Shown here: positions 10,259 through 17,871 of the stretch, piece by piece
Numbering within the stretch: position 1 is the stretch's first letter
Layout: every line of letters begins with the position of its first letter
NCBI GenBank assembly: GCA_029260075.1
Contig: JAJDDY010000065.1
Location: forward strand, 1-64,000
DNA from: Phycisphaerae bacterium
GTDB lineage: Bacteria; Planctomycetota; Phycisphaerae; UBA1845
Length of the DNA stretch: 64,000 nucleotides
Direction of reading: 5' to 3'
The notes under the pieces: model-generated
Database searches by the model: none
What the model saw: the letters and a program-made list of their open reading frames with translations, nothing else
What the model was told of the DNA's origin: nothing
Position numbers and translations under genes: made by a program

Positions 10259-10430
10259 ATGAAAAGTCGCAGCTTATTGAAATGTCAAAACGTCGACATG
10301 TCAAAACTCGAAATGTCGAAACGTCAGAACCTCAAAACGTCGCGACTGAGTAACAGTAACCTCACCAGCCGTTTCGAGTAGTTGACGTTTCGACGTTTCG
10401 ACATTTGGGCGTTTCGACGTTTGTTCACGT
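10259..10430. repeat. Iteron-like AAACGTC/AAATGTC cluster with inverted arms
   Basis: On the left arm (10279-10345) 7-mers of the form AAAYGTC recur every 8-13 nt. On the right arm (10369-10430) the same words appear inverted (GACGTTT). A perfect 15-nt inverted pair, AAATGTCGAAACGTC at 10311-10325 and its complement at 10392-10406, joins the two arms across a 66-nt centre. It fills the gap between dprA and the acetoacetyl-CoA synthetase gene. Confidence 0.7.
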
Positions 10431-11684
10431 CTTGGTCTGACGCTTCGATGCGACGGCGAACCGTGCGCCGGGGAGTTGGCGGACGAGACCTGTCAGTTGC
10501 ATTCGCGTCAGTGTGGTAAGGATTTCCGACGGATTCAATCCGGTGGTTTCGGCCAGGGCGTCTACATCTTCAGCCCCCGCCACCATCGCATTCATGATCG
10601 CCGCATCGCTACCTTCGAGTCGCGCCGTCGCCGTCGCCTGCTTGTCAACCGCCGCATGCGTCGACCGAATGTCGTCCGTAGTGCTCGCGCCCATGATTTG
10701 ACCGACCTCTCCCAACTCGTCAAGAATATCTTCGAGATCGGTTACGAGCTTAGCGCCGCCGTCGCGGAGCAGTCCGTTAACACCCCGGGAATACTCCGGA
10801 CGATCCACACGACCGGGGATGGCGAACACCTCGCGGTTGTATTCACTCGCGAGTCGTGCTGTGATCAACGCCCCGCTGCGCTTGCCGGCTTCGATGACGA
10901 GCACACCCAACGTCAGTCCGGCGATGATGCGGTTGCGACGCGGAAAGCTGCCCGTGTCCGGTCGCACGTCGACGGCGGATTCACTAACGACGGCCCCACA
11001 CTTCGTCATTTCCTCTGCCAGTTGTTCATGCTCGCTTGGATAAACCGTGCCCAGACCGTTGCCCAAGACTGCAATGGTTCGACCGCCGGACTTCATCGCG
11101 CCGCGGTGTGCATGGCCATCGACGCCGCGTGCCAAACCGGAAACGACGGTGATACCCGCACTGCCTAACAGCTCGCCAAAACGAAACGCCTGCTCACGAC
11201 CGTAGTGCGAGCATCGCCGCGTGCCCACCACCGCAACAGCCACACCATCGGTTGGGATCATCGTACCCCGGACGAAGAGACAGATGGGCGGGTCCGGCGT
11301 GTTCAACAATGACTGCGGATAATCCGGATCCTCCATGCAGACGATACGCACGCCTACGGCCTTCGCTCGCTCAACCTCGACATCGGCTGAGTCTGAGTCT
11401 CTAGCCCGGAAGATCGCCTTCGCTGTTGCGGGACCGATCTTCGTTACGTGCTCAAGCTCGGCAATCGACGCGCCGAGGACGGCGTCGATGGTCTTGAATC
11501 GCTCGATCAAATTACGAAAGCGAATGGGGCCGACATCGCTGGCCAAGTGGAGTTGAAGGTATTTTCTGGCTACATCAGAAGCGCAGTGGGCGACGGACGT
11601 GTTCGAGGAATCTTCGACCGCAACGGGGTCGCCGTCTCCGTCGACCCTTGTAACCGTATCCGCGTCGCCGCTAGCCATGACCAT
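10425..11684 (-). CDS. dprA: DNA-processing protein DprA
   Basis: DprA loads RecA on incoming single-stranded DNA during natural transformation. A helix-hairpin-helix-like SAM region is seen at the N-terminus (IRFRNLIERFKTIDAVL ... ITKIGPATAKAIFRA-like). The Rossmann core follows with GTRRCSHYGRE, VVSGLARGVDGHAH, AVLGNGLGTVYP, FPRRNRIIAGL, SGALITARLA and FAIPGRVD, and a C-terminal winged helix (DVDALAETTGLNPSEILTTL) resembles the DML1-like domain. ATG 11684 is taken as the start, giving about 419 residues with an acidic N-terminal extension; a GTG at 11765 is possible. No other competence gene is visible nearby. Confidence 0.9.
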   Translation of the reverse strand: MVMASGDADTVTRVDGDGDPVAVEDSSNTSVAHCASDVARKYLQLHLASDVGPIRFRNLIERFKTIDAVLGASIAELEHVTKIGPATAKAIFRARDSDSADVEVERAKAVGVRIVCMEDPDYPQSLLNTPDPPICLFVRGTMIPTDGVAVAVVGTRRCSHYGREQAFRFGELLGSAGITVVSGLARGVDGHAHRGAMKSGGRTIAVLGNGLGTVYPSEHEQLAEEMTKCGAVVSESAVDVRPDTGSFPRRNRIIAGLTLGVLVIEAGKRSGALITARLASEYNREVFAIPGRVDRPEYSRGVNGLLRDGGAKLVTDLEDILDELGEVGQIMGASTTDDIRSTHAAVDKQATATARLEGSDAAIMNAMVAGAEDVDALAETTGLNPSEILTTLTRMQLTGLVRQLPGARFAVASKRQTKT

Positions 11685-11765
11685 CTCGCTCGATCGGGGA
11701 AAGCCACGCCTCGCGACGCCTATCAGTAGGTTGCCCCAGAACCAATCCGAACGAACCCGCAACAC

Positions 11766-12073
11766 GGGGTCGCCCGAAGACCAGACCGCGCTGTCAGTCT
11801 AGCCCTACGCACCCCCTGATTCCAGATGCGAGCAACGCCGAGGGTGACACGCAGTGTGTCACCATGAACCGGCCGTGGACTCGAATCCAGCGTCGATTTG
11901 ACTCCCCGACGGCTAAAGCCATGGCCCCCCTGCCTGTCGTAACTGCTTGCAAACGCCCCCTCGCGGTCGCGGCTCGGAGTGGATCGGGCGAACCCGCCAC
12001 TCGAATCGGAACGAGGGCTAGCCGTTCGGCGCCCCTGATATCATGATTTTCGCAAGAGTCCCTCGCACCAAGC
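11766..12073. other. Intergenic region with partial MITE core
   Basis: About 300 bp. A half core of the MITE-like family, CCCCTCGCGGTCGCGGCTCGG, lies at 11958-11978 with no recognisable partner arm, so the copy is truncated or decayed. A short stretch GTGGACTCGAATCCAG at 11875-11890 is shared with 47853-47872. Confidence 0.5.
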
Positions 12074-14011
12074 CTACGCGCCACTGTCCAATGATTTCAG
12101 ATGCTTGTCCAGAAAATCGAGATACGCCTCGGACGCGGTGATTCGGTTCTCGCGCTTGCGGAACCCGTGACCCTCATCGTCGAAGATCACATAGGACACG
12201 GGAACACCGTTGTCGCGAACAGCTTGGACCAACTCATCGCTCTCGACCTGCAACACGCGAGGATCGTTGGCTCCTTGAATCACCAAGAGCGGGCGGACGA
12301 TGTTGGATGCATGGAACAGTGGCGAGATGCGGCGCAACCGATCCTCTTCAACGGCCGGATCACCCAACTCAGCGTACAACCCCTCACGCATCGCGCTCCA
12401 CCACGCCGGTATGCTCTTGAGTGTGCGCACCCAATTGGTCACACCGAAAATGTCGATGCCCACCTCGAACGCTTCCGGTTCGAACGCCAGTGCAGCCGCC
12501 ACCATGTATCCGCCGTAGCTTCCTCCGATGATGCCGATACGCTTTCCATCAACCCACGACTGGCGCTCGAGCCACCTGCGCGCGAATATGCAATCTTTCA
12601 AGTCCACGTCGCCGTGCTTCTTATCGTCCATGTGGTAGAAACTTTTTCCGTATCCGGACGATCCGCGATTGTTAACCGCGAGCACTGAGTACCCATGATT
12701 GACGAGGTGTTGGAGCGTGGCCGAGTAACCCATGCGACTCTGACCGCCGGGACCGCCATGTACCCACACAAGAGCCGGGGCTTTGTTGGCGCGCGATGCC
12801 TGACGTGGCTTATACAAAATCGCTGGAATCTTGAGCCCGTCGAAACTTCGGAAACGAATCACCTGTGCGGCCACGAGATCATCCGGATTGATCTTCGGAT
12901 TCAGCGTGTCGGTCAGTTGCTTGACCCGACCGGTCTGAAAATCGAACACGAAGAGATTGGACGGAGCGGTCGACCCGTTTAGGTAGAACGCCATTTTGGT
13001 CTCACTATCGGAAACGGTCACGCCGCGAATGTCACCCTTCGGCAACGGCGGCATCTTCACCTTGCGACGAGTGCTCGTGTCGAGAATCGTGACCAGCGTG
13101 CGCGCGTCCTGATTGATTCCGGTGATGCGGTATCGACCATCCTCTGAGAAATAGGTGTAGGAAACATCCCACGCGGCTTTGAGCACCGGCTTGTGCGTGC
13201 CGGTCTGGAGATCGTACGACCACACCTCGTTGAACTCGCCATGCCCGTTGGTTCCATAGTAAAGTTGCTTACTGTCGGGCGTGAAGCTCATTACACGATA
13301 AGACACGTCGCCCTCGTGCGATGTGATATGTTGGGGATCGGCGCTGCCGCTGGTGATGTCCCATACATAAAGATCGTTGTCTGCGTTGGTACGCACTTTG
13401 CTCAGCGCAAGCCATCGATCGTCGTCACTGACACCGGCGACCTGCCAACCGCCCGCGTTGCGAAACACAAGCTGCTTCGAGTAACCATCCGTCGTGTACA
13501 GGTAGAGATCGAAGAACTTGGGATCACGTTCGTTCGTCGTCACATAAAACGCCGTCTTGTCGCCGTTGAATCCGGCGAACGACGCCTTGACGTCGTCGCC
13601 CGGAGTCAGGTCGCGGGTCTGACCATTCACTTCACGTACGAACAGGTGGTTACGCTCGTTGCCGCCCTTGTCCGACGTGTACAAGACGCGATCATCGAAC
13701 GGGAAATAGCTGACCGCGAAGACCGAGTTCGTCGTAGAGTTGGTGAGTTGAGTGGGTGTGCCGCCTTCGAGCGGTTGGCTGTAGGCGTTGAACACGCCGC
13801 TCTTGTCACTGCTGAACAGAATGCGCCGCTCGTCGTGTGAAAACGACGCACCCGCCACACTGGTGGTTTCATAGAACGTGCGTGCGTCGTACGTCGAATG
13901 GCGTTTGGCGCTGGCGCCGGACCTCGACCCGGTCGTGGCGCATCCCGCAAGACTCATGAACCCAACAGCGACCAACGCCGTCAGTACTCTGGTGGATCTG
14001 GTGACTAGCAT
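12074..14011 (-). CDS. S9 family (prolyl oligopeptidase-type) serine peptidase, lipoprotein
   Basis: 645 residues from ATG 14011, which has GGAG eight nt upstream. A lipoprotein signal (TALVAVGFMSLAGC) is followed by a WD40/PD40-like beta-propeller (about 40-380), with repeated DxR/W..FSxD..RILF motifs, then an alpha/beta-hydrolase domain. The catalytic triad is visible: Ser498 in GGSYGGYM, Asp583 in QGANDPRV and His615 in DEGHGF. Relatives are dipeptidyl/acyl-aminoacyl peptidases that trim short oligopeptides, here probably anchored in the periplasm. It is a single gene, flanked on both sides by repeat-rich gaps. Confidence 0.9.
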   Translation of the reverse strand: MLVTRSTRVLTALVAVGFMSLAGCATTGSRSGASAKRHSTYDARTFYETTSVAGASFSHDERRILFSSDKSGVFNAYSQPLEGGTPTQLTNSTTNSVFAVSYFPFDDRVLYTSDKGGNERNHLFVREVNGQTRDLTPGDDVKASFAGFNGDKTAFYVTTNERDPKFFDLYLYTTDGYSKQLVFRNAGGWQVAGVSDDDRWLALSKVRTNADNDLYVWDITSGSADPQHITSHEGDVSYRVMSFTPDSKQLYYGTNGHGEFNEVWSYDLQTGTHKPVLKAAWDVSYTYFSEDGRYRITGINQDARTLVTILDTSTRRKVKMPPLPKGDIRGVTVSDSETKMAFYLNGSTAPSNLFVFDFQTGRVKQLTDTLNPKINPDDLVAAQVIRFRSFDGLKIPAILYKPRQASRANKAPALVWVHGGPGGQSRMGYSATLQHLVNHGYSVLAVNNRGSSGYGKSFYHMDDKKHGDVDLKDCIFARRWLERQSWVDGKRIGIIGGSYGGYMVAAALAFEPEAFEVGIDIFGVTNWVRTLKSIPAWWSAMREGLYAELGDPAVEEDRLRRISPLFHASNIVRPLLVIQGANDPRVLQVESDELVQAVRDNGVPVSYVIFDDEGHGFRKRENRITASEAYLDFLDKHLKSLDSGA

Positions 14012-14155
14012 GATGATTCTCCAATGGGTCAAGTGGTCTACATTGTGGCAAGACAGCCATAGCGCGGCGCGATCGCGAAGTAGCGGGCCATCAGTAACGT
14101 ATCTCTCATATCAGTAAGGGCCTTGTCCGCGTGAACGACAGTACTAACAGTCTGT

Positions 14156-14402
14156 TGAACAAGGCTGGTATTCAATCACGTCGCCGCGAACCCGACCGTG
14201 ACAACGGGACTTGTCCCCGTCAAGAGGCGGAAATCGCTAAGAACGTGTTTCAGAAGTCTCTTTCAGAGCCGCGCCCGTAAGGAAGCGGACCGGTTTCGTG
14301 AGCGAAAACCGCTCCCTTACGGTCGCGGCTCGGTTTGACGCAACCCTTCCTATACACGCTCTAATGGATCACCGGCTGGAAGCCGGCGCCACACTTTTTC
14401 AA
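14156..14402. repeat. Family B repeat, full copy interrupted by a MITE
   Basis: The left end CTGTTGAACAAGGC (14156) and the inverted right end (GGCTGTTGAAAAAGTG read from 14405) give terminal inverted repeats. The body contains GGGACTTGTCCCCGTC, AAGAGGCGGAAATCGCTAA and ATCACCGGCTGGAAGCC, as in the copies near 53700 and 57260. MITE copy 5 splits it at the CTAA of 14237-14240. Confidence 0.7.
14237..14364. repeat. MITE-like element, copy 5, nested in family B
   Basis: A 120-bp element (14241-14360) is flanked by CTAA at 14237-14240 and 14361-14364. Removing the element and one CTAA restores the uninterrupted family B sequence seen at 53790 (AATCGCTAATGGATCACC). The ends are GAACGTGTTTCAGAAG and, inverted, AGCGTGTATAGG. 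Confidence 0.85.
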
Positions 14403-14723
14403 CAGCCAGCTAAGCGACCGACACCAAGCCTGCGATGCACGCCTCGGCCCGTACGCCGCCACCAACAACACACATGAACGAGTTATCGTATCGAAAGCGT
14501 CAACAACACGACGATTTTCGACCGGCGACTCGTCCGCAGCGCGAACGCCGAATCCGCGCCGTCTTCATCGCGTGCCCTGCCGGGCGAATTCTACATCTCA
14601 CGTCTCTTTCGCGAAAGGGCCTTGACGCCTGATGGGCCATCTTGCTACGCTTCCCGGGCTGGAGATTCAGCCCGTTCGCGTTGGTGGATGTGCGACTACT
14701 TCAACCGGTCACGCCGGGTTACA
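14403..14723. other. Intergenic region upstream of the amidohydrolase pair
   Basis: No gene is recognised. A weak sigma70-like promoter is listed separately at 14622-14651, followed by a small GGGCTGGAGATTCAGCCC hairpin at 14657-14674. Confidence 0.35.
14622..14651 (+). promoter_or_regulatory. Possible sigma70-type promoter for the amidohydrolase operon
   Basis: TTGACG (14622-14627) and TACGCT (14646-14651) are separated by 18 nt. The -35 is good and the -10 poor. It lies about 280 nt before the TTG start, with MITE copy 6 in between. Weak inference. Confidence 0.25.
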
Positions 14724-14864
14724 CTGAGAACGTGTGTGAGAAGACGTATTCGAGAGGTTTGCGACGAACCGAGCCGCGCCCGTAAGGAAGCGGTTTTCAC
14801 CTGCGAGTCCGGATCGCTTCCTCATGGGCGCGGCTCGGAAAGAGGCTTGTCAAACACGGTCTGA
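14724..14864. repeat. MITE-like element, copy 6, with CTGA duplication
   Basis: CTGA at 14724-14727 and 14861-14864 bound a 133-bp element with ends GAACGTGTGTGAGAAG and, inverted, ACCGTGTTTGACAAG. The core carries inverted GAGCCGCGCCCGTAAGGAAG and CTTCCTCATGGGCGCGGCTC. Confidence 0.8.
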
Positions 14865-14929
14865 GACAAGCCGCCACACCGCCACTCGCTTCGGCGACCC
14901 GAACGTCAAAGTACGAAAGGAGAACCACC

Positions 14930-16243
14930 TTGCAACGATTCCCATCGACCATCCTCTGGATGCTCGTGCTCATGCCCACCGCCTGCAGCGCGCAGGAGCG
15001 ACATTACGCCTTCGTCGGCGCACGTCTGATTCCGATCAGTGGTGACGAAATAGCCGAAGGCGTCCTTGTAGTCCGTGACGGAAAAATCACCGCCGTCGGC
15101 GCGACAAGCGACGTATCCATTCCCGCAGGCGCATTGCGTGTCGAGATGAACGGCAAGGTGATCATGCCCGGTCTGGTCGACACGCACACGCACATCGGCG
15201 GATTCGGCGGTGCTGACAGCTCGGCCCCAATCCAACCGGATGTGCGCATTTACGATTCGCTCAACGTCCTAAGTCCCGGATTCCGCCGAGCGGTAGCCGG
15301 GGGTCTCACCACGCTCAACATCATGCCCGGCTCGGGCCATTTGCTCAGCGGGCAAACCGTCTACGTAAAGATGCGTAAGGGCGGGAAGACTATTGACGAT
15401 TGGTTCTACCTGGACGCCGACGGTCACCCGATGGGTGGGATGAAAATGGCCAATGGCACGAACTCGCAACGCAAGAAACCGTTCCCCGGAACGCGCGGCA
15501 AGTCGGCGGCTCTGGTTCGTGAACGGTACATCAAAGCGCAGGAATACCGCGACAAGATCAAGCGGGCGGACGGTGATCCGGAAAAAATGCCGGCGCGAGA
15601 CCTGGGCCTTGAAGCGCTCGTCGAGGTGCTCGACGGCAAACGCATCGTCCACCATCACACGCACCGCCACGACGACATCATGACCGTAATCCGCCTGTCC
15701 AAGGAGTTCGGCTTCCGCGTCGTACTCCACCACGTAAGCGAGGGTTGGAAAGTGGCGGACGAAATCGCCCGAGCCGGCGTGCCCTGCTCGGTGATTGTCA
15801 TCGACAGCCCGGGCGGCAAACTCGAAGCCGTGAACATGTCGCTCAAGACCGGTGGGATTCTCGAACGAGCCGGCGTCAAGGTAGCGTTCCACACCGACGA
15901 TTGGATCACCGACTCCCGGTTGTTCTTGCGCACCGCAGCGCTGGCGGTTCGAGCGGGGATGTCGCGGGCGGGTGCCCTCAACGCACTGACGCTGGCTGGT
16001 GCGGAGATGTTGGACCTGTCCGACAAGGTCGGTTCGCTCGACGTCGGTAAGGATGCAGACTTCATTGTCCTCTCGGGTGACCCGCTGAGTGTCTATGCCA
16101 AAGTGCTTGAGACATGGGTCGAGGGTGTCAAGGTTTTCGATAGAACCGACGCCACCGACTATCTGCACGCCGTCGGCGGCTATGGCGCCGGCGATGACCT
16201 CACACCCTACCTGTGCTGCATCGAGCAGTCGGAGGACAATTAA
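14930..16243 (+). CDS. Amidohydrolase family protein (imidazolonepropionase-like), exported
   Basis: 437 residues. The start is a TTG (14930) with a near-perfect AAAGGAG 7 nt upstream. A signal peptide (TILWMLVLMPTACSA) precedes the amidohydrolase composite domain. Metal-site motifs look intact: HTH at 86-88 in GLVDTHTHIGG, VHHHTHRHDD, LHHVSEGW, and FHTDD late in the barrel. The C-terminal GSLDVGKDADFIVLSGDPL strand is typical of this superfamily. The likely reaction is metal-dependent hydrolysis of an amide or dipeptide-like bond in the periplasm; the substrate is unknown. The stop codon overlaps the ATG of the next gene (TAATG), so the two are translationally coupled. Confidence 0.85.
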   Translation: MQRFPSTILWMLVLMPTACSAQERHYAFVGARLIPISGDEIAEGVLVVRDGKITAVGATSDVSIPAGALRVEMNGKVIMPGLVDTHTHIGGFGGADSSAPIQPDVRIYDSLNVLSPGFRRAVAGGLTTLNIMPGSGHLLSGQTVYVKMRKGGKTIDDWFYLDADGHPMGGMKMANGTNSQRKKPFPGTRGKSAALVRERYIKAQEYRDKIKRADGDPEKMPARDLGLEALVEVLDGKRIVHHHTHRHDDIMTVIRLSKEFGFRVVLHHVSEGWKVADEIARAGVPCSVIVIDSPGGKLEAVNMSLKTGGILERAGVKVAFHTDDWITDSRLFLRTAALAVRAGMSRAGALNALTLAGAEMLDLSDKVGSLDVGKDADFIVLSGDPLSVYAKVLETWVEGVKVFDRTDATDYLHAVGGYGAGDDLTPYLCCIEQSEDN

Positions 16244-17688
16244 TGTCGATACGATTCAACAAACGAACAAGCTGCGAACCTAGCCTCCGACTGAAAACGA
16301 GTGATGTTTCCACGAACGAAGCGACTCCTTCTACTCCCCTCGATTACAAGGAGGGGTTAGGGCAGGTGCTATTGCGTCCGAACCCCCCTCGGTCCTCCCT
16401 TTGCAAGCGGGCAAGAAAGCAACATGACCGCTTCCGCCGCATAGGCGCATGGGCACTGGTGATCGCGATCACAACGCCGCTATTGGCGCCATCAGTCGCG
16501 ACAGCACAAGTGGCTGTTCGGGGCAAGACGGTCTACACGATGGCCGGCGATGCGATCAAAGACGGCGTCGTGGTAATTCGTGACGGCAAGATTGCCGCCG
16601 TGGGTCCGGCGTCAGGCGTGGTCATCCCGGACGGCTTCACCGTGCTGAGCGCCGAGGTCGTCACGCCCGGCCTGATCGACGCCCACGCGACCGTCGGTTT
16701 GACCGGCATCTTCAATCAGGACCACGATCAAGATCAAATCGAGCACTCGGCGCCGATCCAACCGGAACTGCGTGCCATCGATGCGTACAACGCCCACGAA
16801 GAACTCATCAAGTGGATACGCAGCTACGGCGTCACGACCGTACACGCCGCCCACGCGCCCGGCGAAATCATTTCCGGTCAGACGTTGATCGCCAAAACGC
16901 GGGGCAACACGATCGACGACGCCGTCATCGTGCCCACCGCCGCCATTGCTGCCACACTGAGTCCGAGTGCAACGAAGAAGGAACGTGGCAAGTCTCCGGG
17001 CACGCGGGGCAAGCTGATCGCCATGATCCGCAGCGAGTTGATCAAGGCCCAAGAATATCTCGCGAAACGCGAAAAGCCCAAGTCCGAATCGACCAACGAC
17101 GACGCCAAGGATGACAAGAAGCCAGCCCGGAACCTGCGACTCGAAGCGCTCGGTCGGGTGCTCAAGAGAGAGTTGCCGCTGATGGTCGCGGCCAACCACG
17201 TGCAGGACATCGCCAACGTGCTTCGCGTAGCTGACGAGTTCCATATCCGCATCTGGCTCGACAGCGCGGCGGAAAGCTATCTGATGCTCGATGAAATCAA
17301 GGCGGCCGGAATCCCCGTCATCGTGCATCCGCCGATGATGCGTGCCTTTCGCGAACTCAAGAACATGAGCATGGAAACCGCCTCGCGACTCATCGCCGCC
17401 GGCATTCCCGTAGCCATGCAAAGCGGATTCGAAAGTTATGTACCCAAGACACGCGTCGTGCTGTTTGAAGCAGCCATCGCGGCTGCGAACGGTCTGACGT
17501 TCGAGCAAGCGCTCGGCACGATCACCATCGAGCCCGCGAAACTTCTCGGCATCGCCGATCGCGTCGGCTCACTCGAAGTCGGCAAGGACGGCGACCTCGC
17601 ACTCTACGACGGCGACCCGTTTGAATATACGAGTCACTGCATCGGCGTGATCATCGAGGGCGAAGTGGTTAGCAATACGCCGCGTTGA
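16243..17688 (+). CDS. Amidohydrolase-like protein with degenerate metal site
   Basis: 481 residues from ATG 16243, overlapping the upstream stop by one base, with GGAGG 7 nt upstream. The first ~70 residues are unusual: they span a G/C-rich hairpin repeat (CCCCTC ... GAGGGG around 16336-16357) before an otherwise normal signal peptide (WALVIAITTPLLAPSVATA) at about 70-95. An internal GTG at 16366 is an alternative start. The barrel follows the upstream paralogue closely, but metal ligands are lost: HAT instead of HTH in LIDAHATVG, LDSAAESY in place of LHHVSEGW, and QSGFESY in place of FHTDD. It is probably catalytically altered or a partner subunit of the upstream enzyme. Confidence 0.8.
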   Translation: MSIRFNKRTSCEPSLRLKTSDVSTNEATPSTPLDYKEGLGQVLLRPNPPRSSLCKRARKQHDRFRRIGAWALVIAITTPLLAPSVATAQVAVRGKTVYTMAGDAIKDGVVVIRDGKIAAVGPASGVVIPDGFTVLSAEVVTPGLIDAHATVGLTGIFNQDHDQDQIEHSAPIQPELRAIDAYNAHEELIKWIRSYGVTTVHAAHAPGEIISGQTLIAKTRGNTIDDAVIVPTAAIAATLSPSATKKERGKSPGTRGKLIAMIRSELIKAQEYLAKREKPKSESTNDDAKDDKKPARNLRLEALGRVLKRELPLMVAANHVQDIANVLRVADEFHIRIWLDSAAESYLMLDEIKAAGIPVIVHPPMMRAFRELKNMSMETASRLIAAGIPVAMQSGFESYVPKTRVVLFEAAIAAANGLTFEQALGTITIEPAKLLGIADRVGSLEVGKDGDLALYDGDPFEYTSHCIGVIIEGEVVSNTPR

Positions 17689-17751
17689 ATGAGGGGGAAG
17701 AAGGGACGGAGGAACTGAGGGAGAGGGACGGACAAAGTCGGCTTTGTGTGG

Positions 17752-17805
17752 CACCGGCATCTTGCCGGTGATCCCAGTCTACGCGACACCGGCATCCTGC
17801 CGGTG
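17752..17805. repeat. Two tandem CACCGGC hairpins
   Basis: CACCGGC/GCCGGTG stems at 17752-17770 and 17787-17805 have 5-nt centres. The same hairpin forms the tail of family B repeats and stands alone at 33716-33734. They follow the stop of the amidohydrolase pair and may act as an mRNA 3'-end structure. Confidence 0.6.
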
Positions 17806-17871
17806 ACCCTCAACGACCTGCCGCCGGTACGCTGGTGACGCGAAGACATCAAGCCGTCTTGGTGAATTGAC

